DNA of 64,000 bases from Symsagittifera roscoffensis (taxonomy: Eukaryota; Xenacoelomorpha; Acoela; Convolutidae): positions 20,992,660-21,056,659 of the forward strand of contig NC_087069.1 of NCBI RefSeq assembly GCF_963678635.1, written 5' to 3'. This document shows, piece after piece, positions 8,223 to 17,860 of this stretch (the stretch's first letter is position 1; each line of letters opens with the position of its first letter). The translations under genes were made by a program, and so were the position numbers. Below the pieces are notes generated by a model. It saw only the letters and a list, made by a program, of their open reading frames with translations, was not told the origin of the DNA and searched no databases.

Positions 8223-10766
8223 CTATCTTCCAATGGGCTCTAACTCCTCAGGTTCTTTCATATTCACCCTCATCGGCTTGCTTTGATGCATCTCCAGCAG
8301 TGCCAGCAAGAGTAAAGCTTTTGCTCGTTCATCGCCCTCCCTCAACATCTTGGCACAGGTATTCAATGCTGGTACTGAAATCTGCTCCATCAGGAATCGA
8401 ATGAAACAAAGAGCGTCTCTCCGCTTCGCGCACGCTACTGCTGCTCCCTCTTGGGTTATCAGATCCCTCAGGTTCGTCATAAGGAAAATTTTCTCTTCTC
8501 TTGACCTTTTCCTTTCTTCTGAGTCATATTCCCCGCGAGTTAATCCCATCATGCACCAGGCGAACCTCAGTTGTAATTCGGTTCTTACGTAGGGTACTGC
8601 CATGAGAGCGTATATTCTCGGCGCAGTCCTCATCTCCTCTTCGAAGTACTTCAACACCACTGCTTTCCATGGAAGGCTCACTAACTGCTCGATTGTTTCC
8701 GCCTGCATCTCGGATGACGCTAAAGTTCCATACGCCTTCTGCTTGAAGGTGGTGCCTCGCAACATTGTCTCCAGATAACCTTCCATGGCCATTTCGTCTT
8801 CCAGAGCCATCACATACCCTCTAGTCGAGTTTCGGTATTCTAAAATCTCCATGTATCCACCGGCGGGTTCATCTATTGACACAGTCTCCGACACTGTCAG
8901 TCGGTTATACTCCACTGATACTAGTTGTCCTGCGACACTTTCCTTTCCGTGGTTCATGGGAGATGGTTTAAAGTCTTTCATCGTGCTTTCTCCACATTGG
9001 CTAATTATTTTCATTTCTAAGGTTGCTCCAGTCAGAGTGCGGTCACTCCTTTTGGATTTGTAACCCATTGAATTTATCCCTGCCATGAGAATGGGTGGCA
9101 CCATCGCTACATCGGTCAACATTCTGTCCGTGCCAGGTAATTGATAATCACCTTGTCCCAAATCCATGGCCTCTTCGACTCGTTTTCGTTTCGCTGAGTT
9201 GACAGCTTTCATTGATATCTCTGAATCCACCTTCGTCTTTCCTAATCTCCTCGGCAACACCTTGCTGCCTAACTTCATCTTCATCTCATTGATCTTATCA
9301 ATCACCAATTTTGATCGCATCGTCCCCCTCCTGGTTCTTGACAGATACACCACCTCTCCTTTACCATCCTGCGGTGTCATCTTGATGGGAGAGTTCGCTT
9401 CACCTTCATCAGTGGCTGAGTCAATCAAAAACTCACTCAATCTCCCTTCACACTCATCAAGTTTGTCAAGGACTTCCTGCATCAATGGTCGGTTGAGAAT
9501 TGTTTTCAAAATGGACTGGGTCCCATGGCTCTGAACCACTGTCCAGACTTCTTCCATGAACGCCACTCTGTCCAATCTGCATCTCGTCCTACCTTCATGG
9601 TCTTGATGATGTACTTCCCACTCTTCTTTGGGCAACGTTCCCAAGAAAGGTACTCTGGCAGAGCCCTCTACTCTTCTTCTCCTAGGTGATATCATGAGGA
9701 TTCTTTGTTCATTATTTCTCGAATTGCCAGGAGAGCTGCTCTCCGGCAAATTCCGTTTCATTCCCGTAAAGGCTGACGGAGGTTCCAGTGTCGAAATGCC
9801 TTCATCCGCTGGCTCAGTCGTCTCGAACGTATCCGCGTTGTTCTGAAGATCACTGAAGATATTAAAATCCAAGCTGGATACTCCTCCTGTCGATGCACTG
9901 TCGTCTTCCCCACCAGCTTGACTTGCATCTTGTTGCATGGGTTCTTCCGCTTGACGGCTTCCTCCCTGTCCGTCATCTCCTTCTGACATATCCTTCTTCG
10001 AGCTTGAGGGCCCTTGCTTTTCATTGTCGGCCCCTTCCGGGAATTTCGGTATGATCAGTGTGCCAGCTGATCCATCTTCCTCTTCTCCATGGACCACTTT
10101 GATTTCCTCGCAGCCGAAGAGTGCTAGGACGGTTCTCGCCTGCAGTGTTCCTCCTACTTTCAATTCCGGTTTCACACTTGTCAGGATCAAGGAGGCCTCA
10201 GACAGTTCGGTCCTGCCTCTCATCTTCATAGGCGCTAAGCCTAATCCAGCCCATTCCTCGTCAAATCTTCCAGGCTTGGGAGTCGCGGCGTTGCTTATTC
10301 GCCTTCTCGTCGCTTGATCCGTATAGGCAAATCGTGTGTATTGTAACACGGCGGCATTTCTCCCCACAAAGTATGGATCCATCGTTCCCACGAAATTCCC
10401 TATTCTCCTTTCATTGGTTTCAAATGCTCTCAACCTAGGAGTTTGTACCACGGAGACTGCTCCGACAAACATCCTTCTTATCAGAGGGAATTCGGGGATT
10501 TCTTCCGGCAGCTTCTCGTAATCACCCCAATCCTTCGTCTCTTCTCTCACCTTGTGATATGCTGCAGTGAAACGAGGCACTCTGGTTATCTCACCATTCG
10601 TTTTATCATAGGGTCTCAGATTCCAAAGCTTCGGAAACACCTCGATGTGTCCTCGTTCTAATTCTCCCATGCGATCACGGAAGTGATCGTCAAATTTGAT
10701 GACCGTCATTTCTGGCTCTGATATTTTCGCAAACAACAGATCTTCGCTCATGAGCTCCCGCAACAC
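8223..10766 (-). CDS. Accessory protein C of the giant element (847 aa), function unknown
   Basis: Long unbroken frame; it is open a few codons upstream (DGSALNWCEQ), and the first in-frame ATG is at about 10751. The N-terminal ~230 residues (PKLWNLRPYD, GDYEKLPEEIPEFPLIRR, VGRNAAVLQYTRFAY) are the best conserved part and recur in copies 2 and 3. Residues ~242-335 are acidic, Ser/Gly/Gln-rich low complexity. Basic PRRRR (~361) and KRKR patches could be nuclear signals (inference). A C-terminal helical region (AVACAKRRDALCFIRF) is again conserved in both other copies. Copy 3 lacks the middle. Upstream it joins the SGNH protein by a frame break near 10800. I do not recognise the family. Confidence 0.8.
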   Translation of the reverse strand: MLRELMSEDLLFAKISEPEMTVIKFDDHFRDRMGELERGHIEVFPKLWNLRPYDKTNGEITRVPRFTAAYHKVREETKDWGDYEKLPEEIPEFPLIRRMFVGAVSVVQTPRLRAFETNERRIGNFVGTMDPYFVGRNAAVLQYTRFAYTDQATRRRISNAATPKPGRFDEEWAGLGLAPMKMRGRTELSEASLILTSVKPELKVGGTLQARTVLALFGCEEIKVVHGEEEDGSAGTLIIPKFPEGADNEKQGPSSSKKDMSEGDDGQGGSRQAEEPMQQDASQAGGEDDSASTGGVSSLDFNIFSDLQNNADTFETTEPADEGISTLEPPSAFTGMKRNLPESSSPGNSRNNEQRILMISPRRRRVEGSARVPFLGTLPKEEWEVHHQDHEGRTRCRLDRVAFMEEVWTVVQSHGTQSILKTILNRPLMQEVLDKLDECEGRLSEFLIDSATDEGEANSPIKMTPQDGKGEVVYLSRTRRGTMRSKLVIDKINEMKMKLGSKVLPRRLGKTKVDSEISMKAVNSAKRKRVEEAMDLGQGDYQLPGTDRMLTDVAMVPPILMAGINSMGYKSKRSDRTLTGATLEMKIISQCGESTMKDFKPSPMNHGKESVAGQLVSVEYNRLTVSETVSIDEPAGGYMEILEYRNSTRGYVMALEDEMAMEGYLETMLRGTTFKQKAYGTLASSEMQAETIEQLVSLPWKAVVLKYFEEEMRTAPRIYALMAVPYVRTELQLRFAWCMMGLTRGEYDSEERKRSREEKIFLMTNLRDLITQEGAAVACAKRRDALCFIRFLMEQISVPALNTCAKMLREGDERAKALLLLALLEMHQSKPMRVNMKEPEELEPIGR

Positions 10767-10783
10767 GTGCTGCTCACACCAGT

Positions 10784-11470
10784 TCAGCGCACTACCGTCC
10801 TGTACGCCTCCACCTTGACATCAGGGAACGCAAATGTGACTGCTGGTCCATAGATCACTGTCACAAACTCCGTGGCCCCTCTGATCAACGCTAAGGGATC
10901 AGTCCTCATGCCCAAGCACAGATCGGTTAGTAGGGGCATGCCCCCAACATGTCGTCTCACATCTTCCTCTCTCTCGATAGTCTCATCTTCTCCCGTTCCA
11001 AAGCAAGTTTGTTGTAGGAGATATTGGATAAGAGTGTGTCTCAGGTCTCTTATCTTATTCCACGAGTCCGTGGCTTTCTTCATGTCCAATTTTCTCACCC
11101 TTTCCTTCATCTGCTCTGGAAAATGTGTGAGTTTCAACAATCCTCCCAAGTTTCCGTGAGTAATCGCAATCAACGTTAGAAGTCCATCCAACCGCAGGTT
11201 CTGAACTCCTTCGGTGAGCAGTACCGCCGGTCCTTTCACAAAACGCTCAGCTCCAAACGTCACAAAAAAGGCTAGTAGCTCCACAATCGATATTTCCACT
11301 ACCTCTTGGAGGAATTCCTTTATCAAGTAATGAGAAACTTTCGGGTAAACTTTCGCCAAGAAGGACGCGGTCCATCCGGCTCCCAACCCTTCCAGCATGC
11401 TATCTGTTCGTTCAAAGCCTTCTTCCCTTTCACTTCCTGGTTCCAGAAGGTTTCCAAGGTAATCTGGCAC
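10784..11470 (-). CDS. C-terminal continuation of the SGNH accessory protein
   Basis: This frame overlaps the end of the 895-residue SGNH frame by about 150 bp. In copy 3 the two parts are read without a break (MCQITFETQKMGREEGIERTDSML, 58505-58810), so here a frameshift near 11440 has separated them. The N-terminal shared motif is LGAGWTASFLAKVYPKVS, followed by a hydrophobic helical stretch (SIVELLAFFVTFGAERF) and LPLLTDLCLGMRTDPLAL. Copy 2 keeps the last part (LTDLAVMMR near 49700). No domain assigned. Confidence 0.7.
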   Translation of the reverse strand: MPDYLGNLLEPGSEREEGFERTDSMLEGLGAGWTASFLAKVYPKVSHYLIKEFLQEVVEISIVELLAFFVTFGAERFVKGPAVLLTEGVQNLRLDGLLTLIAITHGNLGGLLKLTHFPEQMKERVRKLDMKKATDSWNKIRDLRHTLIQYLLQQTCFGTGEDETIEREEDVRRHVGGMPLLTDLCLGMRTDPLALIRGATEFVTVIYGPAVTFAFPDVKVEAYRTVVR

Positions 11471-14010
11471 ATTCTATTCACAAACTCAGCCGTCTTTTCT
11501 TCAGCATTTTCCGCTAGGTTTACCTCCTTCAACAAGTAGGCATGGATTTTCTTCATCATTATAGGGCCTTGCTCAAAAGCATCTGCACCCAATGCCGCTA
11601 TTCGGGGACTTAGATGTAACCACTGGTTGGCCTCCGGTTTGGTCCTCAGAACCATCGCCTCCAAATGAGCTCTAGTCTCCTGTGAATTCTTCCTTCTCGC
11701 TTTTTCACCTGTTACTTCCATTGCTCGGAACCATAAGTCGTTTGACATCGCTGTGACCACTCGATGGTCGTCGTCTATTCCCGGTTTAAGTTTGAGCTGT
11801 CGACTGAAGTTGGACAGTTCCAACCCCAGCACCTCATCAAACACTAACATGTGCAGCGCATGGTCCTTGAATCCTGTAATCGCGTTCGAGATATCTGACC
11901 ACACCGCAGGTAGTTCTGCCCTGAGTGGTCTCAAGTTCTCCGTCACTATCATGCGATTTGGGGCTGATATGATCACATCATATTTCCCTTCCGAAATCAA
12001 GGTCACGATCGCATACACGAACTTCAATCCATCCGGGAGACATGCATACCCCGGAGACAGCGCGAACACTACTCTCGGTGTCACCTTCTTGAACGACCCC
12101 TCCTTCGTCGCATCCACCACTTCACCCATTGACTCCAGGATATCCTTTATCGCTGGCCACACTGCATTTTCTACCATTGCAGGATCTCTGAGTCTGCTCA
12201 GAAAACCTCTACTGTGCAAGTGGTCATTGATGCCAGCAAACACGATCGTGACTGGGTTCTTGTCCAACTGTCTTTGTACCCCTATTGCCAGAGATACGGC
12301 TTGCAGTAGGTCCAGGTCGACCGCTGTCAACCTTATGACATCCGGCCAAAACAGAGACTTGGAAGTGTACACGAACTCTGAATTCGCTACTATCATAATC
12401 TTGGCCTTCCTCATTTCTGCTTTGTCGTACGCGGCAAAGATGGTCTCATCTTTCTTTATCGCTTTCAATCCGCCGTACCTTTGGACGTCACCATCTTGAC
12501 TCACTTGTTTCGGGTATATTCTATCTTTCACATGACCTGGGGGTGAGCTCAACTGCCTGAACATCTTCACATGTTGTCCGATCGGCACCCTTGTTACCAA
12601 AAATCTTCCAGGTCCCTCTTCTCGATTCCCTTCATCATGATTCAACCTCACGTCGTGCAATGGTCTTGCGTTCACTGGTCCCATTGTATTAATAGAGGGC
12701 AGTCCCTCTAGGTCAGCAAATCTCAAGGCTGTCGAGCTGAAAATTATGCCAGCGGCTATTAAACAGTCTACACCTGTTATTGAATACAGTCTACTGACGG
12801 ATAGCCTCGCTCCATTGAGCATCCTCCTGGCGTCCTCGATGAAGCTCACCCTCTGGAGATCCAGCTTCATTAGTTCGTCCTTGTACACATGCCAGGGGGA
12901 TGGTATGGGTCTTGACCACATCAATGAGCCTCTATCCGGGTGTCTCTCCTCTCGACTGGTACTTGTCGTCTCCGATCTTGTGTCTGGTCTGGACATGCCA
13001 GTTGCCTCTTCCATTGGGTTAACTGGCCCTATTCTTCTCCTAGGATGAATGGTCCTCCTCACCGGCGCTTCTCCCAATCGATCCTGAACGTCTGTCCTTT
13101 GACCTGGTTCGCTTGAGCTCTGTTGTCTGTAGTTCGTGACGGCCGGGACCGTCCCCAAGCGTGTTTCCAGGCTAGGAGGCACAAAGGTGGTACTCACCGT
13201 GTCATTCGATGCTCCTTCCTCCTTCAGCACTCCTGTGTCAAAGAGTTCTGCTTCTAACTCATCCAACCGCTCTTGGTAGACTCGATTCAACCAAGCTTGT
13301 CCTTCTATACTATCGAAGTGGATGCCGTCCGTAGTCAACCTGGCCTGATCCATAGCTCGCAACTCATGTTCAATGTCCATGAGGATAATTCTTCCGGCAT
13401 TCCGACTTGCGAGATTCCTCAAGATATTATTCCACCTGACAACTCCTTCGTTGTGCGTTCTCCCTGCTGCTGTCAAGCTCCTTGTGTTCATTGGCACAGT
13501 GCAAACGGTCAGTACCGCGCAATTGAATTTCTGCCAGAGAGTAGTAAACAAGCACACCATCTTTGATTCCCATAGTGCTTCCTGCTCCTCCGAACCTCTA
13601 GAGATGTCATTCGTTCCAACCAGGATCATCACATTGGGGATCCTCCCTGGATTCATTAGTTCCACCATCCGATATAACTGGGCTATCGTCGCGCCTCCAA
13701 AGGCCATCACCGTGGTGACCCAAGAGTTCCTCAAATTCGAGAGTACTCTGACTAAGCTGTCTCCCAGTATCAGATGTGATGTCCCCAGTGGCGGTTGCTG
13801 CAGGTTTACTGCCGGGTTCCAAGTCGCTCGATTGAAGCAAGCTCTCGGATCCGTCTCCGGTACTCCCGTGAAGTTATATCTCAACTGATTATTCTGTTGT
13901 ACGTCTATTACTCGAGACATTTTCTTCGCTGGCATCTTCTGTATTCTTCTCTCTGGGGCCTTAGAGCTCCCTATTGGTGGCGTCGTGTCGCTAACTCCCT
14001 GTCTGATCAC
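11323..14010 (-). CDS. Accessory protein B: SGNH/GDSL hydrolase with a second SGNH-like domain (895 aa frame)
   Basis: First domain, residues ~77-260: block I LILGDSL (Ser85), block II Gly106 in AFGGATI, block III VGTNDIS (Asn134), and block V TDGIHF (Asp228, His231). That is the complete SGNH catalytic set of GDSL esterases, so an active hydrolase is plausible. Second domain, residues ~535-720: AKIMIVANSEF in place of block I, FAGINDHLHSRG as block III and PDGLKF where block V would be, so related but probably not catalytic. The linker is Arg/Ser-rich. In cellular and viral SGNH enzymes the substrates are acyl or acetyl esters; here the substrate is unknown. The frame starts in a GTG and is open upstream; copy 3 shows it is continuous with the coiled-coil leader. 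Some LINE ORF1 proteins also pair a coiled coil with an SGNH esterase. Confidence 0.85.
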   Translation of the reverse strand: MIRQGVSDTTPPIGSSKAPERRIQKMPAKKMSRVIDVQQNNQLRYNFTGVPETDPRACFNRATWNPAVNLQQPPLGTSHLILGDSLVRVLSNLRNSWVTTVMAFGGATIAQLYRMVELMNPGRIPNVMILVGTNDISRGSEEQEALWESKMVCLFTTLWQKFNCAVLTVCTVPMNTRSLTAAGRTHNEGVVRWNNILRNLASRNAGRIILMDIEHELRAMDQARLTTDGIHFDSIEGQAWLNRVYQERLDELEAELFDTGVLKEEGASNDTVSTTFVPPSLETRLGTVPAVTNYRQQSSSEPGQRTDVQDRLGEAPVRRTIHPRRRIGPVNPMEEATGMSRPDTRSETTSTSREERHPDRGSLMWSRPIPSPWHVYKDELMKLDLQRVSFIEDARRMLNGARLSVSRLYSITGVDCLIAAGIIFSSTALRFADLEGLPSINTMGPVNARPLHDVRLNHDEGNREEGPGRFLVTRVPIGQHVKMFRQLSSPPGHVKDRIYPKQVSQDGDVQRYGGLKAIKKDETIFAAYDKAEMRKAKIMIVANSEFVYTSKSLFWPDVIRLTAVDLDLLQAVSLAIGVQRQLDKNPVTIVFAGINDHLHSRGFLSRLRDPAMVENAVWPAIKDILESMGEVVDATKEGSFKKVTPRVVFALSPGYACLPDGLKFVYAIVTLISEGKYDVIISAPNRMIVTENLRPLRAELPAVWSDISNAITGFKDHALHMLVFDEVLGLELSNFSRQLKLKPGIDDDHRVVTAMSNDLWFRAMEVTGEKARRKNSQETRAHLEAMVLRTKPEANQWLHLSPRIAALGADAFEQGPIMMKKIHAYLLKEVNLAENAEEKTAEFVNRMCQITLETFWNQEVKGKKALNEQIACWKGWEPDGPRPSWRKFTRKFLIT

Positions 14011-14998
14011 GGTTTGGGAGAGTCGTACTCTGCCGTGTCGTCGATCGTTCCATAGGGTGCAGTCACCCCGGAACCTTGTGCATTCTTGTTGGCGACTAGT
14101 CGTCCAGCTGTCTCTATCAGCCTCTTCACCGTTTGTTCCACGACTGGGTCACCCAAGGTGTCACTAGGATCCGGGATTGTCACTCGACCTGTTGCTGTCG
14201 GGAGTCGTGTTTCCGTTGTCTGACTCATCTCTCGAGGCGTCAATAGCTCCATCGGGGACTGCCCACGAGGAATACTCCTTGCAGGTATCGCTTTTTCCAC
14301 GGCTGTAGTCTTTTTCCATGCCGCCCGGTCCGATCGCTCCTTGTAGTCCCGCCTCAAGCGCTCAACTTCTTCCCTGCTTTTTGTTACAGTCTTCGAACAA
14401 TCTTTTCCACATGTCTCTGTCGTCCTCCGCAATGAGCATGGTCTTAGTCACCTCGTCCAGCTCCCTTTTTGTCCTTTCCAGATCGTCTTTTATCCCATCC
14501 AGATCTTGCATGGTTTGGTTCGTCTGAACCCTCTGTTCTACTTTCACCTTTCGCCCACTTTGGTGGCACAGCTGCTCTCAGTGGTGAACCAGACGAGGCA
14601 GCCTCGCTGTTCATCTCCTGATGCATTCTCGTCAGCCCAGGTTCGGGCTTGGAGGGCATAGGCATTTTACCTGGTTGGTAAGTCCTAGAACTTCCCAATC
14701 CAGGCTCATTCGCCAAGTCACTCCCTGAGAGAGCCCCGTTTCTGCACCTCATCACTCTCATGTTCGGGCGGTCTAATATTCCCCTCTCTCTATATGCTGC
14801 CATCAAAAGGACTTCCGTGTGGCGGTCCCCACGGTTGACATGCCCCAAGATGTTGATCAGGGCGGTCAGCAACCTGACTACCTCTGGGTCCTCCAGAGCG
14901 AAGTCTCGATCCATTAGCCGACGATAGATCGCATCTATCATCGGTCCTACATATGCCTCTGCCAGGTCCATCAATTCAACCAAGTTGAAATTCTTCAT
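14007..14998 (-). pseudogene. Accessory protein A: helical, coiled-coil leader of the SGNH protein
   Basis: The best start is ATG 14998 (MKNFNLVELMDLAEAY), aligned with ATG 62031 in copy 3 (MDNFDNLMHLADAY); the longer open frame uses no ATG. After ~110 residues with NILGHVNRGDRHTE and SGSDLANEPGLG, the frame changes twice (at about 14540 and 14430). The middle frame is a coiled coil (DLERTKRELDEVTKTM, DDRDMWKRLFEDCN), the last one carries EEVERLRRDYKERSD and the motif VTIPDPSDTLGDPVV, found in all three copies. In copy 3 the last part is fused in frame to the SGNH domain, so A and B were one protein. The breaks here may be mutations, sequencing errors or frameshift sites. Confidence 0.7.
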
Positions 14999-15037
14999 AC
15001 TGTTCTTCAGATTCGATTTGATTTGATTTGATTTCAA

Positions 15038-15386
15038 GGTTTTGACTCAAGTGAGCAATTAAATGATCAATCAGGATCTAGAAAAGAAGTCACGAAAATC
15101 ACACTTGTCAGTTTTCACCTTAATTTCTCGTTAAAATTTATTTAAAAACAGTCAGATAAAAAGATTTTTATCCTAAAATTTATTAAAATCAATCGGTCTC
15201 TAAAATTTTGGAATTCGACCTAAGATTGGACAGTCCAAACTTTGGATCTATTCCTAAGATCGTTATTCAGTTGTTCGTGGTCACTAACCCCTTCTTATCC
15301 AAGATCTTAATAACATAACACATAACATAACATAACACACATATAACACAACTTAGTCTTTAGCCTAATACCCTCACGCCCGTCAC
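15038..15386 (-). other. Spacer between pol and the accessory cassette
   Basis: AT-rich, no open frame. It contains a run of AACATA repeats (about 15308-15350) that is also present at the same place in copy 3 (62335-62370). A CAG lies one base before the accessory ATG in copy 1 and again in copy 3 (AACAG-T-ATG, ATCAG-A-ATG), a possible splice acceptor for a subgenomic mRNA, but the pyrimidine tract is poor. Confidence 0.4.
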
Positions 15387-16784
15387 TCAGCCTATACTTA
15401 AATAATATTTCTTAAGTAAATATACTTGTAAATTAGTATCAGAGAATATCACGTGTACCAGCGCGTACAGTTCTCGAGGGTGCAGTCGTCCTCTGTTCGG
15501 GTCGTACACTGGAAGCGAAAGCTCCTTCACGTCCATTTCCACGAGGAAGTCTCTCAATCTCGTCAAGGACATGACTAGGTTTTCCGGGTCCACGTGCTGC
15601 TTCTCCGTCGCCCTCGTTACCAAGAAGCATAGATATTTTCCCGGTATCTGTGAGGCCGCCGGATGTTAGGCCGCTACGCCCCCTATCCCTGGTCTTTGCT
15701 TCCATAGGAACTCTATGTTTTTATGTTCTCTCTTAAAATCTGCCACTAACGCTGTCCTAAAACTCATGTCTGCTGTGATTGCTATCGCACATGTTCTATT
15801 TGTCAGTATAAAATCACTGTCTGTTAGTATTATGTTACTTGAGTATTCATTTGGTAGGTTAAAATTTGACTCAACTACCCTCCCTATGTCAGGTGTCTTA
15901 GGTTCTTCGCCTGTTTCTGCTTCTAAGTCTCTTGTCTCTCTTGCTATTCTTAATTTTTTTATTATCAAGTTTTCAGTGTGGGTAAGTCCTACCCCCACTC
16001 CCCGGACAAAAAAATCCATCGACGTCCCCGTCGATTGCATACCGGGTATCAAATCGAGATTGGAACCCGGAATGAGTAGTCGCCCCTCCTGGGCAGCCCA
16101 GCAAGGATCATTTCGTTCGGTCTTCATGTATTTTATGCTTTCACGATCTACTTCTTGAATTGTGACACTGGTCTCCTCTGGGTCCGACGTCATTTCGTTC
16201 AGCCATTCTAAGACACGCAGGTTCGTCAAGTCTTGTTCATATGACTGCTGTTGCTCGTCGTCGAATTCTATCTCGGGTTTCGACCGGTCGTCGACCCACT
16301 CATCGTCGTGATCATTGACTATGTCAATGTCTTGTGACACCGTTATTTCTTCTAGACCCACTACTTCTTCCACTATCTTCTTCAGATCTATCCTATCCAC
16401 TACAAAGTCGTCACCGTAAGGGTCATATTTCTTTCTGGGTCTTGTCCCGTCCTTCTGACGAGTCTGTATCGTGAACGGAAGATCCGGTTCCAAATTCTTG
16501 GGAACCTCCATCTGTTCGGGATCTTGCCAATCCTCCTCTGCGTAGGGTAAGGTTCCATCGTCCGCTTCGATCACCTCGTTTGGATCCAGGTCCAGCGGTG
16601 TATTCGTTCCTTCCTCCACGACTTCGTTTCAATCGTTCTTCTCCCTGGTGCCCTTCTCGTTGACCTAACAAGCAGGATCCATCATTAGATAATCCCCTTC
16701 TTCCATGTCTGCAGGTATACACCAGTCTTCTGTCGATTGATTGTGTAGCTTAATGTTTTCGTAATGAGCGGCTCGGCCAGTACT
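15387..16784 (-). pseudogene. Acidic C-terminal tail of the pol polyprotein
   Basis: Three pieces follow integrase: CYRLSTGRAAHYENI (16850-16665), a 317-residue frame (16619-15666) and, after a single in-frame TAA, a stretch ending in NRGRLHPRELYALVHVIFS (to 15387). Asp/Glu-rich at the start, then conserved SWAAQEGRLLIPG-like and TDSDFILTNRTCAIAITADMS blocks. The same order is found in copy 2 (44577-45747) and most of it in copy 3 (62367-63080). No chromodomain or other known integrase tail is visible. It may be a separate cleavage product of unknown role. The spacer and accessory ATG come right after. Confidence 0.7.
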
Positions 16785-17860
16785 CAGTCTATAACACTTT
16801 TTAGGAGCTTTTTCGTTCCCTTCGGTGGTATAACGTTCTGAAAGACCCATACGTAATCCCCCACCGAGTAAGCTTTTGCACCAGCTGCTTTCTTGTCGAA
16901 TTTTTTTCTCTGCCTTGCCTGTGCTTGCTGAGTATTCCGTCTACATAAATCGTTCAACTCCTGTTGACGTCTGATCACATCCCTCACGTAGACCTGTGGA
17001 GACGTTTTCTTTCCCTCATACTCTGGGTAGAAAAAGGTTAAGGGTAAAGACTTCTCGTGTCCAGTTAGCATCATGTGTGGACTAACTCCAGTGGTGGAGT
17101 GTTGCGTGCTATTATAGGCTCCCATCACCTGTGGAAGGTATCTGTCCCAACCGGTCATGTACCTGGAACAATATACTCTCAGCATCGACACTAACGTCCT
17201 ATTCTGTATTCGTCTGGGGGTGGTATGTCGTGTAGTGAGCCTGAGCAACCTGTGAGCGTATCATGAGCTCTTTCGTAAGCTCTCCTACGAAAGCTGTTCA
17301 ATTATCCGAATGAAACGTCATCGGACAACCATGTCTCGCTATCCACGTATTGATCAGGTGGTCGCATGTCTCTTCCGCCGAGGCAGTTATGCAGGGCACG
17401 GCCTCTGCATACTTCGTAAAATGATCTATCATGACCAACACCTGAATATAACCAGTGTCTGTCATGCATATATTTTGGTGATCTATCTGCAACACCTCGT
17501 TGAATTTAGACGACTCGATCGATTGTAAAGGAAATCGCAACTTCTTTGGATCCTTGACCTGTTGGCATGACAGACATGCTGTTACCCACTTCTCGCATGC
17601 CTTTTTCATTCCAGGCCACTCGAAGCGGTTCACGATCCTCTGATATACTTTGTCGATCCCCTGATGGCCCATCTGATCATGCGACCTGAATAATAGTTCT
17701 GTCTGATAGAGTTGCGGCAAAACTATCGCGTTATACTTGTATAGGACTCTGTCTTCTTCCCTTCTTTTGCAAGCCACAATCCCGTCCTTGTTCAAATATA
17801 ACCTCCCTTCCTTCTGCATGAAGTACTGTCTCAGGATACGATAACTGTCTTCCTCGAGGT
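16785..17860 (-). pseudogene. Integrase
   Basis: The zinc-binding HHCC part is visible (SHDQMGHQGIDK with two His, ACLSCQQ with two Cys, about 17690-17560). The catalytic core has QIDHQN (first Asp) and FHSDN (second Asp), then an in-frame TGA at 17298. The third block should carry the catalytic Glu after PQTN, but about 13 bp are missing there relative to copy 2 (NPQTNGLVERQY), giving a frameshift and loss of that Glu. The 3' part (MGAYNSTQHSTTGVSPHMML, then YSVGDYVWVFQN) is open in another frame, 17248-16784. Integrase would insert the cDNA; this copy cannot encode an intact one. Confidence 0.88.

Noticed and set aside
11753..12499. Long plus-strand frames across 6-24 kb
   Set aside because: They mirror the minus-strand genes, lack any domain and are not conserved in copies 2 or 3.
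6079..15037. Accessory region as an env gene
   Set aside because: No signal peptide, fusion peptide, furin site or C-terminal membrane anchor could be seen. The one hydrophobic segment in protein D is polar in copy 3.
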